NCBI GenBank assembly: GCA_902796965.1
Contig: CADBRA010000008.1
Location: 1-36,477, forward strand
Source of the DNA: an uncultured Eubacteriales bacterium
GTDB taxonomy: Bacteria; Bacillota; Clostridia; Peptostreptococcales; Anaerovoracaceae
Reading direction: 5' to 3'
DNA length: 36,477 nt
Of the stretch, positions 17,901 to 24,803 are shown piece after piece. A program made the translations under genes and the position numbers. Within the stretch, counting starts at the first letter, position 1, and every line of letters starts with the position of its first letter. The notes under the pieces were generated by a model. The model ran no database searches. It had not been told where the DNA came from and saw nothing but the letters and a program-made list of their open reading frames with translations.

Positions 17901-18040
17901 TCTGAACTGATCCATTTTTCCAGCGGATCTCTGTAATCATTACTTTGCACCGCTGAAACAGGCAGCACCGGCAGCGCAGTCACAATCACGGCTGCAGCTG
18001 CAGCAATGGAAAACATCCGCTTCCATTTTCTAACTTTCAT
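14990..18040 (-). CDS. Secreted SLH-domain surface protein with Cys-pair repeats
   Basis: A 1016-aa exported protein. Signal peptide 1-30 (KRMF then a hydrophobic stretch, cut near VSA). CxxC pairs occur at 66-69, 127-130, 186-189 and 224-227. A Cys cluster at 357-378 contains nine cysteines in 22 residues. Residues 380-640 hold about six repeats of roughly 40 aa with the pattern GH-x-TC-xxxG-x-CxxCG, resembling zinc ribbons. Residues 700-792 look like beta-rich Ig-like modules. SLH units follow: partial at 798-828 (YPDSTFRPDGNMTRSEA), then 845-897, 911-963 and a fragment at 978-996. SLH units anchor proteins to wall polymers outside the cell. ATG at 18040 has AGGAGG upstream and a very good promoter (18087-18115) covered by an inverted repeat. 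Single-gene unit; function beyond surface display unknown. Confidence 0.9.
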   Translation of the reverse strand: MKVRKWKRMFSIAAAAAVIVTALPVLPVSAVQSNDYRDPLEKWISSESRTNELDINAVVTSETVYCKVCDKHEVFRVFRTPEYTKDGVSSAERGVIYSDGTMTDGSTKGTIRQGNIYTGYHWTKSVCSNCGGMNTNNDYNLYGYGLNIYYLYDCSQKFMKPLDTKTEYESRGGEYHTVKTDSGNYCAFCHGTVHNPQEKLVKHTLKRNVEAEPADKRFKVTEKCALCGYEDVLYKAAGTIVESYSGKADGKGHSIKLSSYSDSDIDMTVLYGKEHGHYELESAPSYKKAGKYPVYYRITYDYSGGTMFEEGVAYVTLSASLSGEGGSGADGSDGKNGLNVQNENDRINTAGTEGQICGCGDADCCCSENCDGTDCSECGTHNFRLADKTETSCSSEGFDRYICTNCGKTEKRNIIKAAGHKWGRTVIKDADCAQEGKTVVICSQCGNAKIEIEPKTDHKFVMHAAAATCISPGYTIKECTICGEKSMTDIKNVLPHNYKEKKIESTCLAGGHTTHICEGCGSSFITDYTDPLGHKFDKKTKITDPTCSSEGVTQLECSRCGYSYLSAAEAKGHIPGNEATCTMSQTCEKCKAVIKEASGHKYKKNVVKPTCDEMGYTEYTCSECGHTYKEDFAEPSGHKAGVWFTGIYSRGESSSEGYGICETCGKLIKSSDTAASDSSDKTDGSGSAAVTDSMGRASAGDLTVIVTDTESGAFVKGARIVRYGDETIGIVLPSGKTLNYEERTTVTVIRTDTGKPVRGIKITIKDKSDNSDSDISDRDGQITVPAGYQEANVMESHKLYMYGYPDSTFRPDGNMTRSEAAAVFARLLAYDKNENIPVPAAGTRIFADVAASEWYAGDVRYLVKYGILSGDGSGMFRPDDEVTRSELTAIAAQFARVRSSSSGKFTSRKNTFSDVKEGYWADPYIDEAYSKGWIAGYGDGTFRGDNPITRAEMITITNNLLGRNADSSYIKKNARTINRFSDVSSSHWAFCSIMEASTDHRSNVSQKDESWINIML

Positions 18041-18080
18041 AATTCAAAACCTCCTGGCAAAATAATTTGGATAAATCTGT

Positions 18081-18115
18081 AATTACATAATATTCCATAT
18101 GTAATTATTTGTCAA
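18081..18115 (-). promoter_or_regulatory. SLH gene promoter with overlapping inverted repeat
   Basis: On the minus strand TTGACA (18110-18115), 17-nt spacer, TATTAT (18087-18092). A perfect 9-bp inverted repeat, AATTACATA (18081-18089) and TATGTAATT (18098-18106) with 8 nt between, covers the -10 and most of the spacer, the position expected of a repressor operator. Confidence 0.8.
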
Positions 18116-18204
18116 TCGGGTTCTATGTGATTTTCAGGAAATTACATCACGTGAGCTCCGCTCACGGGCCTCACAGCCACAGCAGGCTGCATCCATCCAA
18201 ATGC

Positions 18205-18263
18205 AAAAAAATCCGCAGCATGATGAAACAGTGTGTTATTCCACTCTTTCGTCCTGCTGCGGA
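18205..18263 (-). terminator. Possible terminator at the end of the prpC-prkC-rsgA-rpe operon
   Basis: TCCGCAGCA (18212-18220) pairs with TGCTGCGGA (18255-18263) over a 34-nt loop, followed on the minus strand by TTTTTTT (18205-18211). It lies about 120 nt past the rpe stop. The long loop is unusual, but the T-run is good. Confidence 0.6.
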
Positions 18264-18385
18264 CTCTCTTTTTCATAATCATCCTGTATTTATTTATAAG
18301 CGCGAAGTTCAATAAACAAAAATAAAGCAATGTTCAGCGCATATAAGCTGACAGACGGTGCATAGATCCGCTGTCTGTTTCATTT

Positions 18386-19042
18386 TTATACATTCATCAG
18401 TTCTTTCAGCTCCGAAACTGCCGCAACGCGGTCCTCTCTTCCAAACACAGCACTTCCCGCTACAAATATATCGCATCCCGCTTCCGAAATCTCCGCGATA
18501 TTCGATGCACCGACGCCTCCGTCGATCTCTATTTCAAAATCCAGTTCTCTGTTGCGCCTGATCCCGTCAAGGAGCTTTATCTTTGCCATCGTCTGCGGAA
18601 TGAATTTCTGTCCTCCAAATCCCGGATTGACAGACATGATGAGCACCATATCAACATCCTCAAGGATATAATCGAGAACTGTGAGCGATGTAGCCGGATT
18701 GAGCGCCACGGCCGGTCTGACGCCGAACGAACGTATGAGCTGAACAGTCCTGTTGAGATGAGTGCAGGCTTCTTCATGAACGCAGATGAATTCCGTCTGC
18801 TCTGTCACAAAGTCTTCTATATATCTATCCGGATTTTCTATCATCAGATGGACATCGAAAGGCAGAGAAGTCTTTCCGACAAGACTTTTCTCTACAAGCG
18901 GGCCTATCGTTATGTTCGGTACGAACGCCCCGTCCATCACATCGATGTGCACGAGATCTGCTCCGGCTTTTTCAACTTCAGACACTTCCTGTCCGAGTTT
19001 TGAAAAATCAGCTGATAAAATTGACGGTGCCAGTCTTTTCAT
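18386..19042 (-). CDS. rpe: Ribulose-phosphate 3-epimerase
   Basis: Interconverts ribulose 5-phosphate and xylulose 5-phosphate in the pentose phosphate pathway. The 218-aa TIM barrel has the family segments LAPSILSADF (4-13), the metal ligands H32 and D34 in VHIDVMDG, H65 in DVHLM, the phosphate-side SVNPGFGGQKF and the catalytic Asp in IEIDGG. ATG at 19042 follows AGGAGG. It is the last gene of the prpC-prkC-rsgA-rpe run, 30 nt after rsgA, the usual Firmicutes order. Confidence 0.96.
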   Translation of the reverse strand: MKRLAPSILSADFSKLGQEVSEVEKAGADLVHIDVMDGAFVPNITIGPLVEKSLVGKTSLPFDVHLMIENPDRYIEDFVTEQTEFICVHEEACTHLNRTVQLIRSFGVRPAVALNPATSLTVLDYILEDVDMVLIMSVNPGFGGQKFIPQTMAKIKLLDGIRRNRELDFEIEIDGGVGASNIAEISEAGCDIFVAGSAVFGREDRVAAVSELKELMNV

Positions 19043-19072
19043 AATCTAACCTCCTGCGCTGTCTTAAGCGGA

Positions 19073-19987
19073 TCAGTACTTTTTTCTTTGCTGAAGTTCG
19101 TGAAGTTCATCTATATATGACTGATATCTGTAAGGATTTATATCTCCTCTCTCAACCGCTTCTGTGACACAGCATCCCGGTTCTCTATCGTGCAGGCACA
19201 TGTTGAACCTGCATTTGCCTGAGCCTGCATATCTATAGATGTCAGGATAGTATTCGGCAAGTTCCCCAGGTTCTATATCAGGCAGATCAAATGATGTAAA
19301 TCCAGGCGTATCAAAGATCATTCCATTAAAATCAGTCATTTTAAACAGTTCGACATGACGCGTCGTATTGCGTCCTCTTTTGTTCTTTTCGCTTACACTT
19401 CCAGTCTGAATGCTCGAATCCTTTCTCAGCGTGCGCAGAATGGTGGATTTACCCACACCTGAAGGACCTGCGAGTGCGCTCTTTTTATCGAAAAGATATG
19501 GCATGATATCCCTGACGCATTCCGGATCTCTCGCATCCATGAAAAGAAGAGGATATACGCTGCTGTAGACGTCTCTTGCTCTTTCTATCGTACCGCCTCC
19601 GACTAAATCTTTTTTAGTAAAGCATATGACGATATCGATATTTCTCATCTCCGCAGCAATCAGAAATTTGTCGAGAACTCTGTAATTAGGTTCCGGATTG
19701 GCGAGAGCTGATACCACTATGAACTGATCGACATTAGATACCGGAGGTCTTGTGAAATTGTTTTTTCTTTCATGTATTTCAGTTATCACTCCCGAAAGCG
19801 TATCTGAATCCTGAACAAGCTCTATAGAAACCTCGTCACCTACGCATGGCTTGATGTTCTCTTTCCTGAAAATGCCCCGAGCACGGCACTCGACGGTATG
19901 TTCGCCGGTATCTACATAATAAAAGCCTCCGACTCCCCGTACTATTGTTCCTTCATTATCCAAATTATGATTCTCCCGATGCTGCAT
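19073..19987 (-). CDS. rsgA: Ribosome small subunit-dependent GTPase A
   Basis: Circularly permuted GTPase that checks maturation of the 30S subunit. Order of parts: OB fold (about 10-75), then G4 TKKD (124-127), G1 GPSGVGKS (174-181), switch region KRGRNTTRH, G3 DTPG, and the C-terminal zinc motif CRFNMCLHDREPGC. The Asn in GRNTT replaces the His usual in GRHTT. Two starts are possible: ATG at 19987, without a ribosome site, and an in-frame TTG at 19963 with GGGAG 9 nt upstream. The TTG form would begin DNEGTIVRGVGGFYYV, which lines up better with the usual family N-terminus. I keep the ATG but consider the TTG about as likely. It starts 7 nt after the prkC stop. Confidence 0.94.
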   Translation of the reverse strand: MQHRENHNLDNEGTIVRGVGGFYYVDTGEHTVECRARGIFRKENIKPCVGDEVSIELVQDSDTLSGVITEIHERKNNFTRPPVSNVDQFIVVSALANPEPNYRVLDKFLIAAEMRNIDIVICFTKKDLVGGGTIERARDVYSSVYPLLFMDARDPECVRDIMPYLFDKKSALAGPSGVGKSTILRTLRKDSSIQTGSVSEKNKRGRNTTRHVELFKMTDFNGMIFDTPGFTSFDLPDIEPGELAEYYPDIYRYAGSGKCRFNMCLHDREPGCCVTEAVERGDINPYRYQSYIDELHELQQRKKY

Positions 19988-19994
19988 TTCATGA

Positions 19995-22187
19995 TCAGCT
20001 GAATTTTATTTTTCTGGTGAATGTTTTCTTATCCATCTGTACATTAAGCATACATGTGCCTGTTCCCGAAAGTTTGACGCTGCTCGACTTCTGTGATTTG
20101 AAGCACAGCCTCGTAGGAACGACCGTCTTGACGCTGCCGTCAGCTTTAGTGAGTGTCACTGTAAGTGAAAACGGATCGTTTGGCGCTTTGCTGTAGTCAA
20201 TATTATACTTCATTGTGCCGACGCTCTGAGCAGATGCGTCATCGTCATCCGTAACTCCGCTGCTTGTTGAATTATTGCTGTCGCTGTTGCTGCTGTTATT
20301 GTCGGAATTGTCGGAATTGTGACTGCTGCTGTTATTTGAATTGTTTTCTCCACTGTTTGAACTCGAGCTGCTGTCACTCTCTGATGGCTTCTTCCCTTTG
20401 CTTATTACAAAGCTTACTGATTCGCCTTTTTTTACTGAAGTTCCGGGACTCACGCCCTGGCTGATTACCGTTCCGACAGATTCGTCCGAATATTCTTCAG
20501 AAACTGTTCCGACGCTCAGTCCAGCCTTTGCAATCGCTGATCTCGCGGCACTCTCGCTGAGTCCCGTTATTGAAGGCATCTCTACTGTCTGCTCCTCACG
20601 ACCGCTGCTGACGGTAAGACTTACCGTGGAGCCCTCATTGGCACTGGTGCCGGCTCCAGGGCTCTGACTGATTACAGTGCCCTTCTCGGCCGAATCATCG
20701 TATTTATATGAAACAGTTCCTACTTTAAATCCCTGCTCCGTAAGCGTATCCCTTGCGTCAGAGAGCGTAAGCTCTCTCACATCAGGCACTGCCTTCTTTT
20801 TAGACTTGGTATCCGACGAAGATTTTGCGAGTGTAATTACGACTGTACTTCCCTTTTTCACCTTTGTTCCGGCTGAAGGATCTGTACTGACGACATCGCC
20901 GTCGTCGTATTTATCGCTCGATACGCTCGTACCGAGCTCGTATTCAAGTCCTGCCTGTGACAGTGCCTCGTAAGCCTGCTCTTCTGTCATTCCTACAACG
21001 TCAGGAACTTTAACTCTCCCGGACCCGATTCCGTTTATGGCATTCATCGCCAGCAGACTCAGAGGTATGGCACATATCAGAGCGAGTATGATTGCCAGTG
21101 CCTTGATCTTTCTGTTGCCGCTTTTCTTTTTCTTTTTCTTTTTTGATTCACGCGCGGCCTTTCTTGCCGCAGCTTTTCTTGCAGTTTCGTCACTTGTTTC
21201 AAGATCATCAGCGCTGACCGGAGTGTTATGTACTTTTTCATCCGGCTGCGGTTCATAATATTCATCGCTTCCGTACCCGTCGTCATAATTCTGAGACGGA
21301 TTCGGATTTACAGCATAAAAGTCGTTCAGTCCGAAAATCTTTGTCGCGTCCTCTGACTGTCTCTCTATACCGCTTTCCGCTGCGTCAAGTGCTTCTATCA
21401 GCTCATCAGCCGATGAATAACGCTGTTCAGGAGATCTAGCCGCAGCCTTCATCACGATCTCATCCATAGTATGCGATACAGCAGTATTGAGCTTCGACGG
21501 AGCAGGCACATCGCTGTTTATGTGCATCATCGCAACGCTTACAGCGTTTTCGCCGTCGAACGGCACTTTTCCTGTTAACATTTCATACATCACTATACCG
21601 AGTGAATATATGTCTGTACGCGCGTCTACATATCCGCCTTTCGCTTGTTCAGGCGACAGATAATGAACCGAGCCCATGACAGTCGTCGTTTTATTGACTA
21701 TAGTCGCACCGTTTACAGCCTTTGCTATTCCAAAATCAGCGATCTTCGGCACGCCGTCCTCTGTCATGAGTATGTTGTGCGGCTTGATATCCCTGTGGAT
21801 TATTTTCTTTTTGTGCGCTGCACTCAATCCCGACGCTATCTGCTTTGATATCTCGATCGTCCGCTTCTCTGAAAAAGGTGCCTCTGCCTTTATCAGATCT
21901 CCAAGACTGTTTCCTTCGATAAGTTCCATTACTATAAAGTAAATATTTGATTCGCGTCCTACATCGAAGACAGAAACAATATTGGGATCGGACAGCCTCG
22001 CTGCAGCCTGAGACTCACGCCTGAAATTTTCTATGAACTTCGGATCTTTAATGAACTCAGGTTTTAAAATCTTTATAGCAACATATCTGTTGAGAAGCCG
22101 GTCTTTGCCCTTGTAGACGACAGCCATCCCGCCGTCGCCCTTCTTCTCAAGAAGAACGTATCGCCCTGCAAGGACTTTACTGCTCAT
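19995..22187 (-). CDS. prkC: PASTA-domain Ser/Thr protein kinase (PrkC/PknB type)
   Basis: Membrane kinase that senses cell-wall fragments and controls growth, division and dormancy exit (family role). The 730 aa comprise a kinase domain (1-270) with gly-loop GDGGMA, K39 in VAIK, HRD (131-133), DFG (151-153) and activation-loop TTT (167-169); an acidic juxtamembrane linker; a lysine-rich stop (350-357); one membrane helix (about 362-384); and three PASTA units (392-456, 466-528, 535-598). A Ser/Asn-rich tract (601-645) then leads to a 75-residue beta-rich C-terminal domain that I do not recognise, with two cysteines (about 694 and 712) that could form a disulfide outside the cell. ATG at 22187 follows GGGAGGAAG, inside the gap after prpC. 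Confidence 0.95.
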   Translation of the reverse strand: MSSKVLAGRYVLLEKKGDGGMAVVYKGKDRLLNRYVAIKILKPEFIKDPKFIENFRRESQAAARLSDPNIVSVFDVGRESNIYFIVMELIEGNSLGDLIKAEAPFSEKRTIEISKQIASGLSAAHKKKIIHRDIKPHNILMTEDGVPKIADFGIAKAVNGATIVNKTTTVMGSVHYLSPEQAKGGYVDARTDIYSLGIVMYEMLTGKVPFDGENAVSVAMMHINSDVPAPSKLNTAVSHTMDEIVMKAAARSPEQRYSSADELIEALDAAESGIERQSEDATKIFGLNDFYAVNPNPSQNYDDGYGSDEYYEPQPDEKVHNTPVSADDLETSDETARKAAARKAARESKKKKKKKSGNRKIKALAIILALICAIPLSLLAMNAINGIGSGRVKVPDVVGMTEEQAYEALSQAGLEYELGTSVSSDKYDDGDVVSTDPSAGTKVKKGSTVVITLAKSSSDTKSKKKAVPDVRELTLSDARDTLTEQGFKVGTVSYKYDDSAEKGTVISQSPGAGTSANEGSTVSLTVSSGREEQTVEMPSITGLSESAARSAIAKAGLSVGTVSEEYSDESVGTVISQGVSPGTSVKKGESVSFVISKGKKPSESDSSSSSNSGENNSNNSSSHNSDNSDNNSSNSDSNNSTSSGVTDDDDASAQSVGTMKYNIDYSKAPNDPFSLTVTLTKADGSVKTVVPTRLCFKSQKSSSVKLSGTGTCMLNVQMDKKTFTRKIKFS

Positions 22188-22202
22188 AAAAACTTCCTCC
22201 CT

Positions 22203-22928
22203 TTATATTCTGACACTGACAGCCGTAATGTTGTCTGAGCCTCCGCGTTCGTTGGCCTCATCGACAAGTTTTGAGCATGCAGATCTCATATCGCTGCTGT
22301 CAGTGATTATTTTGTGCATTTCATCATCGGAAAGCTCGTTGTACAGTCCGTCTGTGCACATTAAAATTATGTCCCCGCTATAAACATCAAAAAGGAACAG
22401 ATCCGGCTCGACATTCTGCTCAGCGCCGACTGCTCTCGTTATCATATTTCTGTCAGGATGATTCCTGGCCTGTTCTTCATCTATTATTCCTTTTTTCAGC
22501 AGTCCGTTAACATAAGTGTGATCTTCAGTAACCTGCATGATGTTATCATCGCGGATGAGATAAAGTCTGCTGTCACCAACATTTATGACGTATGCTTTTT
22601 CTCCGTCGAGCATGAGAATAACGAGCGTCGTCGCCATTCCCTCTGGAGCGCTCTTCTGCGCTATACTGTAAATGTGACGATTGACAGCAAAGACAAGCGA
22701 AACGAAATATTGTTTTATCTCGTCAGCTCCTCTTTTCTTCGGTATCGGATTATTCCTGATATATTCTGCAATATCTGTCACAGCGGTCCTGCTTGCGACT
22801 TCTCCACTGTTGTGACCGCCTACGCCGTCAGCGATGAGGAAAACGCCCTGTTCCGGAATTACGAAAAAGGCATCCTGATTGATATCTCTTACACGGCCGG
22901 TATCGCACCTGAATCCGAATTCATACAT
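22203..22928 (-). CDS. prpC: PP2C-family Ser/Thr phosphatase
   Basis: Metal-dependent phosphatase that opposes PrkC. The 241 aa carry the standard blocks: RDINQDAF (about 14-21), ADGVGGHNSGE (33-43), GDSRLYL and TEDHT in the middle, MCTDGL and the terminal GGSDNITAV. No membrane segment, so it is cytoplasmic. ATG at 22928 follows GGAGAAA. The kinase gene begins 15 nt after its stop, and the two are almost certainly co-transcribed. It leads the prpC-prkC-rsgA-rpe operon. Confidence 0.96.
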   Translation of the reverse strand: MYEFGFRCDTGRVRDINQDAFFVIPEQGVFLIADGVGGHNSGEVASRTAVTDIAEYIRNNPIPKKRGADEIKQYFVSLVFAVNRHIYSIAQKSAPEGMATTLVILMLDGEKAYVINVGDSRLYLIRDDNIMQVTEDHTYVNGLLKKGIIDEEQARNHPDRNMITRAVGAEQNVEPDLFLFDVYSGDIILMCTDGLYNELSDDEMHKIITDSSDMRSACSKLVDEANERGGSDNITAVSVRI

Positions 22929-23077
22929 AATATTTCTCCAAACGGCTTTCCTTTAATTATTGACCTCGATTTCCGCAGCAGCAATATCATCTGCCGCATG
23001 AAACACTTATTATATTTTACATCATCAGCGTCCCTCGGACAATATGCATGCAGTGATATTAATATAACCATCAACTT

Positions 23078-23105
23078 AATGTAATGTGCTCTTAAGAGCT
23101 GACAA
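23078..23105 (-). promoter_or_regulatory. Possible promoter of the prpC operon with palindrome in spacer
   Basis: TTGTCA (23100-23105), 16-nt spacer, TACATT (23078-23083) on the minus strand. A perfect 12-bp palindrome, GCTCTTAAGAGC (23088-23099), fills most of the spacer. The leader to prpC would be about 145 nt. Confidence 0.45.
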
Positions 23106-23370
23106 CTCTATTTAATAAGTATGATAATTAAGTATTGCCTGACAAGTTGGGCAATACTTATTATTTACATGTATGTCTGCTCTGTCTCCGCCATATATGA
23201 TATTCATATATACAGCGCTGTTTTTGTGTATGATATTCAGCGCTCTGTTAATATCAGTATTTAACGTCTTACCGTTTGCTGTTTTATAAATGACACTATA
23301 TGCTTTGTGCCATCGAACTTATTTCTCCAGACAAATTTCTTAAAAAATCCTGAAAATAAAATCAAAAACA
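23106..23370. other. Intergenic stretch with short repeats, no gene
   Basis: Part of a 520-nt gap between the P60 and prpC genes. It holds a hairpin with 10-bp arms AAGTATTGCC/GGCAATACTT (about 23130-23159, 9-10 nt loop, no T-run), an 11-nt direct repeat TATGATATTCA at 23196-23206 and 23229-23239, each near a CAGCGCT word, and an inverted TATATGA/TCATATA overlapping the first copy. No supported ORF. Confidence 0.45.
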
Positions 23371-23402
23371 AAAAAAGAAAAAAGCGGCTGAAAAACAGCC
23401 GC
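23371..23402 (-). terminator. Terminator of the NlpC/P60 gene
   Basis: GCGGCTG (23384-23390) pairs with CAGCCGC (23396-23402) over a 5-nt loop, then TTTTTTCTTTTTTT on the minus strand. It lies 50 nt past the stop codon. Confidence 0.92.
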
Positions 23403-23451
23403 CTGATTTCTCGTTTGTGAACTTAATATCTATTATTGTTTATGGTCTTAA

Positions 23452-24519
23452 TTAAATCATTGCGTTAGGTCTTGCCACAGCCGCAAAATGGCTTCCCCAA
23501 TAGCCCGTATAAACATTTGCAATTGAGACACCCTTGCTGCTTGCACTATTGATCATCTTGCCATCTCCGATATAAATCCCGACGTGTGTATATCCGCTCT
23601 TGCCGGATGTGCCGCTGAAGAATACGAGATCGCCGACCTGTGCATCAGCTTTGCTTACCTTTGTGCACTGCTGGCTGAGACCATTGCAGTCACCGTAGAA
23701 TCTGTCCCAGATGCCTGTCTTGATCATTACATATCCTACATAACCCGAGCAGTCAAATCCGTTCGGAGTTCTTCCGCCCCAGAGATATCTTATGCCCATA
23801 TACTTGTAAGCTTCTGTTACAAGTGCTTTGCCGAGCGCGGATTTTCCGTAGATAACCACATCTGAAGGATAAGCAATCGACTGAAGATCTCCATTGGCAA
23901 GAAGCATCTGATAATCATTGTAAGCAGTGCCGTTTATAGTTACATCAAGAGCTCTGCGTGAAATATAAGCAAGAGTTCCTCTTGTGAATGCAGCTGATTT
24001 GAGCTGGCTTATGTCGCTCTCTGAAATGAGTCCTACCGAAACTGCCTTCGCATAGATCTCATCCTCCGATGAATACTTCGTCACATCTTTATAACCGAAC
24101 GTCTGAAGAATAATGACGAGATAAGCCGGAGCTGAAAGCTGATCATTAAATCCGAATTCAGTTTCATTTCTCGAAATGTCGACACCGAGGTATTCGAGAT
24201 ATCCCGGGAAACCAGTCGCATTTTCAGGAACGTCCGCATATTTTGTAGGGAAATTGCCTGACTGCGCCTGCTCAACTGCACCGATGAGTTTTACTGCTTC
24301 CTGTACTCCCTGAAGTCTTGTTGCAGAAGAATCGAGATCAAAGCCCTTGCTTTCTGTGCTGCTCAAAAGCCCACACATGTAAAGCGTGATGGCAGATGAC
24401 TCATACTGACTCGTCATACTTGCGTCGCTTTGAGCATTCGTATCAGTATCTGCAAAAGAAACAACGGAAAAGACCATAAGAATAGATATCACTAAACATA
24501 AAATTCGTTTAGGATTCAA
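23452..24519 (-). CDS. Secreted NlpC/P60 endopeptidase with degenerate SLH repeats
   Basis: A 355-aa exported cell-wall hydrolase. Signal peptide 1-23 (KRIL, hydrophobic run, SFA). Residues 45-200 look like weak SLH units (GLLSSTESKGFDLDSSATR; YADVPENATGFPGYLEYLG), likely for attachment to the wall. The C-terminal NlpC/P60 domain (about 232-350) has catalytic C257 in GFDCSGY, H312 in YTHVGIYIGDG, and N324 where many relatives have the third His, so the triad would be Cys-His-Asn. The expected reaction is cleavage of stem-peptide D-Glu to meso-DAP bonds. The start is TTG at 24519 with AAGGGAG 6 nt upstream. It lies between rsmB and prpC, where rlmN is usually found, and has its own promoter, a leader of about 170 nt and a terminator. 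Confidence 0.93.
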   Translation of the reverse strand: MNPKRILCLVISILMVFSVVSFADTDTNAQSDASMTSQYESSAITLYMCGLLSSTESKGFDLDSSATRLQGVQEAVKLIGAVEQAQSGNFPTKYADVPENATGFPGYLEYLGVDISRNETEFGFNDQLSAPAYLVIILQTFGYKDVTKYSSEDEIYAKAVSVGLISESDISQLKSAAFTRGTLAYISRRALDVTINGTAYNDYQMLLANGDLQSIAYPSDVVIYGKSALGKALVTEAYKYMGIRYLWGGRTPNGFDCSGYVGYVMIKTGIWDRFYGDCNGLSQQCTKVSKADAQVGDLVFFSGTSGKSGYTHVGIYIGDGKMINSASSKGVSIANVYTGYWGSHFAAVARPNAMI

Positions 24520-24530
24520 ATTAAACTCCC

Positions 24531-24548
24531 TTCGTTACAAGTTTCAAC
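24531..24548 (-). promoter_or_regulatory. Leader segment of P60 mRNA complementary to the candidate small RNA
   Basis: The plus-strand 18-mer here equals 14825-14842 except at one position, so the P60 mRNA could pair with the candidate small RNA over 17 of 18 bases. The segment ends on the first two bases of the AAGGGAG ribosome site (24526-24532). Confidence 0.35.
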
Positions 24549-24688
24549 TTTTCAATATTCAATTTTTGCAGGAAATTCAACTTAACGCATAAAAAACTGC
24601 CGATTTTTTAAATGCGATTTCGAAACAGAAGAAAATTTTCTGAAACAGAATTTTGAATTCCTTAATATTCTCTTAAGAAAAATTAACA

Positions 24689-24724
24689 CAAGTGCATTAT
24701 AACGCTGCACTTGAAATATTGCAA
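24689..24724 (-). promoter_or_regulatory. Promoter of the P60 gene with overlapping inverted repeat
   Basis: TTGCAA (24719-24724), 17-nt spacer, perfect TATAAT (24696-24701) on the minus strand. An inverted repeat CAAGTGCA (24689-24696) / TGCACTTG (24706-24713) with a 9-nt centre straddles the -10. The same hairpin, followed by TGTTAATTTTT, could instead or also end the rsmB transcript. The leader to the TTG start would be about 170 nt. Confidence 0.6.
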
Positions 24725-24803
24725 GCCATATATTTCCAATTTCTTTTGTTTTCCAAGACTAATCAACTTATTTTTTACAGAAAATTTTATTTTTATCATC
24801 AAA

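Noticed and set aside
18148..18166. GTGAGC/GCTCAC hairpin upstream of the SLH promoter as a terminator
   Set aside because: No T-run on either strand.
18142..18330. 62-codon minus-strand open frame between rpe and the SLH gene
   Set aside because: It runs through the rpe terminator hairpin, has no ribosome site, and its residues do not resemble a protein domain.
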